From Pseudolysinimonas sp051954455 (lineage in GTDB: Bacteria; Actinomycetota; Actinomycetes; Actinomycetales; Microbacteriaceae), in assembly GCF_051954455.1 (NCBI RefSeq), contig NZ_JBQCHS010000006.1, positions 1 through 64,000 of the forward strand: a stretch of DNA of 64,000 nucleotides, read 5' to 3'. Made by a program: the position numbers and the translations under genes. Positions 7,085-14,400 of the stretch are shown piece by piece (position 1 is the first letter of the stretch; each line of letters opens with the position of its first letter). The notes under the pieces are model-generated. The model was not told where the DNA came from. It ran no database searches and was given only the letters and a program-made list of their open reading frames with translations.

Positions 7085-8524
7085 ATGGCCGAGCCCATCC
7101 TGAAGAACTTCATCGACGGCGAGTACGTGAGCGCCTCCGGCGACGACGCCGGCTTCGACGTCATCGATCCCGCCACCGAGAAGCCGTACGCCGTCTCGCC
7201 GGTCTCCGGTGCCGCCGATGTCGATCGCGCCTTCCGTGCCGCGGAGGCCGCCTTCGAGACCTGGGGCGAGACCACCCCCGCCGAACGCCAGCTCGCGCTG
7301 TTCCGGATCGCCGACGAGATGGAGCGCCGGGCCGACGAATTCGCCGACCTCGAATCGCAGGACACCGGGAAGCCGCGCGCGAGCCTCGTGCAGGACGAGA
7401 TCCTGCTCTCGGTCGATCAGATCCGCTTCTTCGCGGGCGCGGCGCGCGTGCTCGAGGGGCGCAGCGCCGGTGAGTACATGGCCGATCACACGAGCTTCGT
7501 GCGCCGCGAACCGGTCGGCGTGATCGGGCAGGTCACACCGTGGAACTACCCGCTCAACATGGCGGTGTGGAAGGTCGCCCCGGCGATCGCGGCCGGCAAC
7601 ACGACCGTGCTGAAGCCCTCCGACACGACCCCGCAGTCGACGCTCCTCCTCGCCGAGATCGCCGCCGAGTTCCTGCCGAGGGGCGTGCTCAACGTCGTGA
7701 CCGGCGACCGGACGACCGGGCAGGCGATGGTCCAGCACCGGATCCCGCAGATGGTGTCGATCACCGGCTCCGTCCGGGCGGGGATGGAGGTCGCGGGCAC
7801 GGCGGCGCTCGACCTCAAGCGCGTGCACCTCGAGCTCGGCGGCAAGGCCCCGGTGATCGTGTTCGGCGACGCCGACATCGACAAGGCGGTCCAGGGGATC
7901 GCGACGGCCGGCTACTTCAACGCCGGCCAGGACTGCACCGCGGCGACCCGCGTGCTCGTGCACCAGAGCGTCCACGACGCCTTCCTCGCGGCGATGGTCG
8001 CCTATGTGAAGGAGAACGTCGCGACCGGCGACCCGCGCGACGAGAGCACCTTCTACGGACCGGTCAACAACGCGACCCAGTTCGAGCGCGTCATGGGCGT
8101 GATCGGCGCGCTGCCCGGCAACGCGACGGTCGAGACCGGCGGAGTGCGGCGGGGAACGACGGGCTACTACATCGAGCCGACCGTCGTCTCGGGACTCCGC
8201 CAGGACGACGACGCGATCCAGAACGAGATCTTCGGCCCGGTCATCACCGTGCAGACGTTCACCGACGAGGCGCAGGCGCTCGCCTACGCGAACGGCGTCC
8301 AGTACGGGCTGGCGTCGAGCGTCTGGACGAAGGACCACGGCCGCGCGATGCGCTTCGCCAAGCACCTCGACTTCGGCTGCGTGTGGATCAACACCCACAT
8401 CCCCCTCGTCGCCGAGATGCCGCACGGCGGATTCAAGCACTCCGGCTACGGTAAGGACCTCTCGATGTACGGGTTCGAGGACTACACGCGCATCAAGCAC
8501 GTGATGTCGTACATCGGCGACTAG
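7085..8524 (+). CDS. gamma-aminobutyraldehyde dehydrogenase-like NAD-dependent aldehyde dehydrogenase
   Basis: A 479-residue aldehyde dehydrogenase. The catalytic cysteine is Cys284 in the motif YFNAGQDCTAATRV, which is typical of the gamma-aminobutyraldehyde/betaine aldehyde subgroup; the general-base Glu lies in HLELGGKAPVIVF, and the NAD-binding part includes GQVTPWNYPLNMAVWK. The enzyme would oxidise 4-aminobutanal, formed from putrescine, to GABA. The divergent Lrp gene is its likely regulator. GABA aminotransferase homologues at 29.6 and 33.3 kb and a polyamine-binding lipoprotein at 27.3 kb support a polyamine/GABA role. Substrate assignment is by family resemblance. Confidence 0.9.
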   Translation: MAEPILKNFIDGEYVSASGDDAGFDVIDPATEKPYAVSPVSGAADVDRAFRAAEAAFETWGETTPAERQLALFRIADEMERRADEFADLESQDTGKPRASLVQDEILLSVDQIRFFAGAARVLEGRSAGEYMADHTSFVRREPVGVIGQVTPWNYPLNMAVWKVAPAIAAGNTTVLKPSDTTPQSTLLLAEIAAEFLPRGVLNVVTGDRTTGQAMVQHRIPQMVSITGSVRAGMEVAGTAALDLKRVHLELGGKAPVIVFGDADIDKAVQGIATAGYFNAGQDCTAATRVLVHQSVHDAFLAAMVAYVKENVATGDPRDESTFYGPVNNATQFERVMGVIGALPGNATVETGGVRRGTTGYYIEPTVVSGLRQDDDAIQNEIFGPVITVQTFTDEAQALAYANGVQYGLASSVWTKDHGRAMRFAKHLDFGCVWINTHIPLVAEMPHGGFKHSGYGKDLSMYGFEDYTRIKHVMSYIGD

Positions 8525-8534
8525 GGCGACGCGG

Positions 8535-8540
8535 TACCCT
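8535..8540 (+). promoter_or_regulatory. putative -10 box (TACCCT) for the phospho-signalling cluster
   Basis: TACCCT is followed by six bases (CGGCGC) and GTG 8547, the first gene of the FHA/PP2C/kinase cluster. Confidence 0.5.
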
Positions 8541-8546
8541 CGGCGC

Positions 8547-9113
8547 GTGGCTCCCGACCACGCCGAGGATGCGGCGTATCCGGACGACGACACCGTCGTC
8601 CGACAGTCCGTCGTGCCCGTGCGACCGGTCGCGCCCGACCTGGACGACACGATCGCGACGTCCGCGCTCCCGGCGTGGTCGCCGCCGCCGCGGAGCCCGG
8701 ACGACGCGACTGCTCCGCGGCCGGCCGCCGCCGTCGTCCCCGCGTCCGCGCCGCCGACCGAGCCGCCGCCGCCGCTCGCGCCGCGGGTCCGGATGCCCGA
8801 CGGCTCGTCTCTGGAGATCGACCTCGGCACCGTCTACGTCGGTCGCCGCCCCGCTCTGCCGCGCGTGCCCGCGTCCGGCGTGCCGCGGCTCGTCACCGTC
8901 CCGTCGCCGGGGCGCGAGGTGTCCTCGACGCACCTGGCGCTCAGCGCGATGCGCGGCGCCGTGGTCGTCCGCGACATGCTCTCCACCAACGGCACGGTGG
9001 TGAAGGCGCCCGGCGCGCCCGCGCGCACCCTGCTCCGCGGCGAGTCGGCCGTCCTCACCCCCGGGACGACGCTCGACCTCGGCGACGGCAACGTCATCGA
9101 GGTGCTGCCGTGA
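8547..9113 (+). CDS. FHA domain-containing protein
   Basis: A 188-residue soluble protein. The first 80 or so residues are acidic and Pro/Ala-rich and probably disordered; residues about 95-188 form a forkhead-associated domain with the phosphothreonine-binding signatures GRR, SSTHL and STNGT. FHA domains bind phosphothreonine on kinase substrates. The TGA stop overlaps the GTG start of the phosphatase (GTGA), so the two are translationally coupled. It is the first gene of a one-strand cluster running to 23191 and is a likely phospho-dependent adaptor or substrate of the kinase at 9989. Confidence 0.9.
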   Translation: MAPDHAEDAAYPDDDTVVRQSVVPVRPVAPDLDDTIATSALPAWSPPPRSPDDATAPRPAAAVVPASAPPTEPPPPLAPRVRMPDGSSLEIDLGTVYVGRRPALPRVPASGVPRLVTVPSPGREVSSTHLALSAMRGAVVVRDMLSTNGTVVKAPGAPARTLLRGESAVLTPGTTLDLGDGNVIEVLP

Positions 9114-9916
9114 CGGTGGTCGGCCGCGATCGGCGCGAGCGGCACATCGAGATCCCGGGGCGCGGGGAGCTGGTGCTCGCCTGGGCGGTCCGCACCGACA
9201 CCGGCCGCAAGCGCACCGCCAACGAGGACAGCGCGGTCGTCGGGTTCCCGGTCTTCGCCGTCGCCGACGGCATGGGCGGCCACGCCGCGGGCGACCGGGC
9301 GAGCGCGATCGTCGTCGAGCGCCTCGGGCGCGAGCGCGGCGCCGCCTTCCTCGACCTGCGTCGGCTCGAGCGCGCGATCGTCGAGGCGGCGCACGAGATC
9401 GACGAGCTCGGCGACGCCACCCCGTCCGGGATGGGCACGACGCTCACGGGGGCGGCGCTCGTGGTCGACGACGGGGAGCCGGTCTTCGCCGTGTTCAACA
9501 TCGGCGACAGCCGCGTCTACCGCTTCGAGGGCAACGAGCTGGTGCAGCTCACCGTCGACCACTCCGTCGTGCAGGAGCTGGTCGACGCCGGCTCGATCTC
9601 GCGCGCCGAGGCCGAGCGGCATCCCGAGGCCAACGTGATCACCCGGGCGATCGGCTTCCACGACGATCCCGACCCCGACGTCTGGGCCGTGCCCGCCCGA
9701 CCGGGCCTCCGCCTCCTGATGTGCTCCGACGGCCTCACCAAGGAGGTGGGCGACGACCGGATCCGGCTGCACCTGGCGGCCGGGATGCCGCCGGGCGAGA
9801 CCGCAGCCGCCCTCGTCGACGCGGCGCTCGCCGCCGGTGGGCGGGACAACGTGACGGTCGTCGTCGTCGACGTCCTCGACCTCCGCGACACCTCCGACAC
9901 GCGCGGCCCCCGTTAG
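9110..9916 (+). CDS. PP2C-family serine/threonine phosphatase
   Basis: A 268-residue PPM/PP2C phosphatase with the metal-binding aspartates in ANEDSAV, VADGMGG, MCSDGLT and GGRDNVT, plus the GMGTTL and NIGDSRVYRF signatures. It removes phosphate from Ser/Thr and should reverse the kinase encoded next. The start is GTG 9110, overlapping the FHA gene by four bases. There is no membrane segment, so it is cytoplasmic, as in other actinobacterial PstP-like enzymes, though it lacks PstP's transmembrane and extracellular parts. Confidence 0.95.
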   Translation: MTVVGRDRRERHIEIPGRGELVLAWAVRTDTGRKRTANEDSAVVGFPVFAVADGMGGHAAGDRASAIVVERLGRERGAAFLDLRRLERAIVEAAHEIDELGDATPSGMGTTLTGAALVVDDGEPVFAVFNIGDSRVYRFEGNELVQLTVDHSVVQELVDAGSISRAEAERHPEANVITRAIGFHDDPDPDVWAVPARPGLRLLMCSDGLTKEVGDDRIRLHLAAGMPPGETAAALVDAALAAGGRDNVTVVVVDVLDLRDTSDTRGPR

Positions 9917-9951
9917 GGGGTGGCCGCGGGGCCGGACTGTACCCCTCTGCC

Positions 9952-9957
9952 TACAAT
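9952..9957 (+). promoter_or_regulatory. putative -10 box (TACAAT) upstream of the kinase
   Basis: TACAAT lies 31 bases before GTG 9989, in the 72-base gap after the phosphatase gene. The downstream sequence contains a GAGAGGGGGG purine tract suitable as a ribosome-binding site, so this transcript would have a leader, unlike most in the window. Confidence 0.5.
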
Positions 9958-9988
9958 GAGCCGTCCGCGCGGCTGAGAGGGGGGACGT

Positions 9989-11416
9989 GTGGCCCGGCGA
10001 CTGCCTTCGCAACCGCCCGTCCTGCCCGGCTTCTCCTTCGTCCACGTGCTGGGATCCGGCGGGTTCGCCGATGTGTTCCTCTACGAGCAGAACATGCCGC
10101 GGCGCCAGGTCGCGGTGAAGGTGATGCTGAGCGAGGTCGTCAACGACCAGGTGCGCCAGATGTTCCAGGCGGAGGCCAATCTCATGGCCCAGCTGAGCGG
10201 GCATCCGTCGATCCTCACCGTGCACCAGGCCGGGGTCTCCGGCGACGGGCGGCCGTACCTCGTGATGGAGCTCGCGTCCGCGTCGCTCAGCGAGCGCTAC
10301 CGGCGCGAGCGCATCCCCGTCGCCGAGGTGCTGCGCATCGCCGTGCGGATCGGCAGCGCGGTCGAGACCGCGCACCGCGCGGGCGTGCTGCACCGCGACC
10401 TGAAGCCCTCGAACATCCTGCTCACGGCGTACGGGCACCCCGTGCTGTCCGACTTCGGCATCGCGTCGACGATCGCCGCGGTGCGCGAGGAGGAGTCGGT
10501 CGGCCTCTCGATCCCGTGGTCGGCCCCCGAGGTGCTCCTCGACGAGACGGGCGGCTCGGTCTCGAGCGAGGTGTGGGCGCTCGCCGCCACGATGTATTCG
10601 CTGCTGGCCGGGCGCTCGCCGTTCGAGGTGCCCGGCGGCTCGAACTCGTCGAGCGACCTCATGTCGCGGATCGCGCGCGCCAAGCCGCAGCCCATCAACC
10701 GCCCCGATGTGCCGGCGAGTCTCGAGGAGCTGCTGCGGCGCTCGATGTCGCGCCGCCCGGAGCAGCGCCCGGCGAGCGTGCTGGAGCTGGTGCGCGAGTT
10801 CCAGCAGATCGAGTCAGAGCTCGGCCTCCCGCAGACCCCGCTCGAGATCGCGATGGACGACTGGGCGCTCGGCACCGTCTCCGACATGGAGGACCGCACG
10901 CGCCTCCGGCCCCTGGCCGGCGGCGCGTCCACCGCGGTGAAGCCGCGCCGCCGTCGCCGCGTGGCCGAGCAGGCGACGGAGGCGCCCGCCGCGGTCCGGA
11001 CGGTGCGCGAGGCGAGCTCGCCCTCGCGTGCCACGGTGCCCGCGACGACGAACGGGCAGCGGGCCGTGACGTGGGTGCTGGTCGGGGCGGCCGCCCTCGT
11101 CGTCGTGCTCGGCGCCATCACCGTCGCGGTGCTGCTGCGGGCGAGCGGCGCCGCCGGCGGGATCCCGACCGTCGCCGATATCACCGGCCGCCAGCAGGGC
11201 AGCACCGTGCTGTTCACCTGGCCGGACCCGGGCCTCCAGAACGGCGACCGCTACCAGATCCTCACCGGCGACGGCGCCACGAGCATCCAGCAGGCCGACC
11301 GCTTCGTCGTCGACGGGAACCCGGGCGAGACGGTGTGCGTGACCGTGACGGTCTACCGCGACGGCAAGACCGGGGCCCCCAGCGCGCAGAAGTGCGTGGA
11401 CATGGGCGAGAAGTAG
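9989..11416 (+). CDS. transmembrane serine/threonine protein kinase
   Basis: A 475-residue Hanks-type kinase. Residues about 10-275 form the kinase domain: glycine-rich loop (GSGGFADVF), catalytic Lys in VAVKVM, catalytic loop HRDLKPSN and metal-binding DFG. A linker of about 80 residues is followed by one transmembrane helix (about 353-380) and an extracellular region of about 90 residues. That region (TVLFTWPDPG..., ending in VCVTVTVYRDG) looks like a single Fn3-type domain rather than PASTA repeats. The kinase ends exactly where the giant Ig-like protein begins (one-base overlap), so the two are coupled. It probably senses the envelope and phosphorylates the FHA proteins. Confidence 0.94.
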   Translation: MARRLPSQPPVLPGFSFVHVLGSGGFADVFLYEQNMPRRQVAVKVMLSEVVNDQVRQMFQAEANLMAQLSGHPSILTVHQAGVSGDGRPYLVMELASASLSERYRRERIPVAEVLRIAVRIGSAVETAHRAGVLHRDLKPSNILLTAYGHPVLSDFGIASTIAAVREEESVGLSIPWSAPEVLLDETGGSVSSEVWALAATMYSLLAGRSPFEVPGGSNSSSDLMSRIARAKPQPINRPDVPASLEELLRRSMSRRPEQRPASVLELVREFQQIESELGLPQTPLEIAMDDWALGTVSDMEDRTRLRPLAGGASTAVKPRRRRRVAEQATEAPAAVRTVREASSPSRATVPATTNGQRAVTWVLVGAAALVVVLGAITVAVLLRASGAAGGIPTVADITGRQQGSTVLFTWPDPGLQNGDRYQILTGDGATSIQQADRFVVDGNPGETVCVTVTVYRDGKTGAPSAQKCVDMGEK

Positions 11417-14400
11417 TGCTCGGTCGCTGGATCGCGGCGCACAAGTCGCTCGTCGTCACCGCCGTGAGCGGGGCGGCGATCGTCGCCGTCGTCGCGACCT
11501 TCGCCGTCGCCTCGACCGGGTACACCGCGCAGAAGCTCGATCTCGGCGACGGATCGGTCTGGGTGCCGAACAGCCAGAATCAGGTGATCGGCCGAGCGAA
11601 CCCCGCGGTGCTCGAGCTCAACACCGTGGTGCGCAGCAAGGGCGCGCAGCTCGGCGTGGTGCAGTCGGGCGACACGGTGCTGCTCGTCGACCGGGCCGAT
11701 GCGACGGTCTCGATCGTGGATCCCGCGACGTCGGTGGCCGGCCAGCCGATCGCCCTCCCGCCCGAGCAGCCCCAGGTGGCGATCGCCGGCGGCCGCGTCG
11801 TCATCTACGAGGGCGGCACTGGCCGGCTCTGGTTCGTCGACGCCGATCAGCTCGCGAGCTTCGACGCGACCGCGCCCGCGTCGCTCAGCCTCGGGGCGCG
11901 CTCCGTCATCTCGGTGGCCCCCGACGGCACCCTGATCGCCTACTCGCCGGAGACCCAGCGCGTCTACCGCGTCGACGCGGCGACCTCCGACGTCGTCGCC
12001 TCGCGCTGGCAGACCGCCTTCGGCGCGGGCTCGACCTACCAGACGACGTCCGCCGGCGGGCGGTGGGCCGTGCTCGACGCCGGCTCGCGGAGGCTGCAGC
12101 TCGACGGACGCGCGGTCGACCTCTCGAAGCTCATCCCCGCGGGGAGCGACCCCGTGCTCCAGCAGGCCGGTCCCGCCTCCGACCGCATCCTCGTCGCGAG
12201 CACCCGGGGACTGGTCGCGGTGCCGCTCGACGGCGGAGCGCCGGCGGCGATCCTGGCGGACCGCTCCGGCACTCCCGCGCCCCCGCTCGTGCTCGACGGC
12301 TGCGTCTACGCGGCGTGGAGCTCGGGCCAGGCCTGGATGCGCTGCGGCAGCGAGCCGCCCGACCGGATGACGCTGCCCTCCATGCCGGGGAACGCCTCGC
12401 TCGCCTTCCTCGTCAACACCCGGCAGGTCGTCCTCAACGATGCGCGCGGCGGCGCCTCCTGGGCCGTGCAGCACGGCGGCCGCCTCATCGACAACTGGGA
12501 CGCCCTCATCAAGAAGGACGACCAGCAGCAGCAGCAGGAGAACAACCAGGATGTGCCCCCGGACGTCGATCCGGAGCAGAAGCCCCCGGTCGCCGTGGAC
12601 GACGACTTCGGCGCGCGGCCCGGGCGCTCCAGCGTGCTGCCGGTGCTCCTGAACGACTACGACCCGAACGGCGACGTGCTCGTCATCGACTCGTTCGATC
12701 AGCTCGACCCCGCCCAGGGCCGCGTCGACCTCATCAATCGGAACCAGCAGCTCCAGATCACCCTGCCGGCGACCGCCTCGGCGCCGATCTCCTTCACCTA
12801 CACGATCTCGGACGGTCGCGGCGGGACCGCGACGGCGACCGTGCACGTCACCGTGCGCACCCCGCAGGAGAACTCCCCGCCGGTCCAGGTGCGCACCACC
12901 AAGACGACCGTCGAGGAGGGCGGCCGGATCTCGACCCAGGTGATCGGCGACTGGGTCGATCCCGACGGCGACCCCTTCTATCTGACGGCGGCCTCGTCCA
13001 CGAGCGGCGACCTCGTGACGCACACCCCCGACGGCGTCGTCACCTTCGCCGACGACGGGCAGGGCGGATCCGCCAAGACGGTGACGCTCACGATGTCGGA
13101 CGGGCGGGCGGAGGGCAGCGGCAGCCTCTCGGTCGCCGTGAAGCCCACGGGCGAGGTGCCGATCACGGTCGAGGACTGGGCGGCGCCCGCCACCGCGGGG
13201 CTGCCGATCACGCTCAAGCCGCTGACCCACGTGCGCGGCGGCAGCGGCACGATCCGTCTGAACGCCGTGCCGGCCAAGGCGGGTGCGACGATCACCCCGA
13301 ACTTCGCCGACGGCACATTCACGTTCGTGAGCGATCAGGTCGGCACGCACTACGTCGATTTCACGGTGACCGACGGCACCCACACCGCGACCGGACTCGT
13401 GCGCATCATCGTGGCGTCGCCGGACGCCGGCAGCCGCCCGATCACCGTCCCCAAGACGATCTTCGTGACGGCGCTCTCGAGCCAGACCATCGACCCGACC
13501 CAGACCGACATCGACCCGGCCGGCGGCGTGCTCGTCGTCACGGACCTCGAGAACATCCCGGCCGGCGGCGGCGTCGAGGGCGAGGTCCTCGACCAGCACG
13601 ACGTGCGCGTGACGCTCACCCGGCCGCTCGACGGGCAGATCGTCTCGTTCAACTACCGCATCAGCAACGGCCTCGCCGACGCCCTCGGCACCATATCGGT
13701 CGTCGAGATCCCGGAGCCGGCCCAGCTGCAGCCGCCGGTGGCGGTCGACGACCAGGTGACGGTGCGCGTCGGCGACACCGTCGACATCCCGGTGCTCGAC
13801 AACGACTCCCAGCCGGACGGCAAGCCCATCACGCTCGTGCCGAAGCTCGCGCAGGGGCTGCCCGTGGGCGGCGGTCTGCTCTTCGCCTCCGGCGACGTGC
13901 TGCGCTACCTCGCGCCGTCGACGGCCGGCAACTACTCGGCCGTGTACTCGATCGCAGGACCCGACGGGCAGACCGCGGAGGCCACCGTGTCGATCTCGGT
14001 GCGCGAGATCGACGTCTCGACGAACAACCCGCCGGTGCCGGCGCGGGTGACCGCGCGGGCGCTCGCGGGCGGCGATGCGATCAAGATCCCGATCCCGCTC
14101 GCCGGCATCGACCCCGACGGAGACTCCGTGTCGCTCATCGGCATCGCGAGCAATCCGCAGAAGGGCTCGGTGCTCTCGGTCGGTGCCTCCGACATCGAGT
14201 ACAAGGCGGGCGACTACTCGACCGGCACCGACACGTTCCAGTACACCGTCGTGGACGCCCTCGGAGCGCGCGCGACCGGCACGGTGCGGGTCGGGATCAG
14301 TCCTCGGCCCGACGGGGCCCGCAACCCGGTCGCCAACCCGGACCGGGTGCAGGCGCGCCCAGGGCGGACCGTCTCGATCCAGGTGCTCGCGAACGACTCG

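Noticed and set aside
9721..11415. An in-frame extension that would fuse another region upstream to the giant Ig-like protein
   Set aside because: The added sequence is out-of-frame reading of the phosphatase and kinase genes; the signal-anchor helix and the overlap with the kinase stop support GTG 11416.
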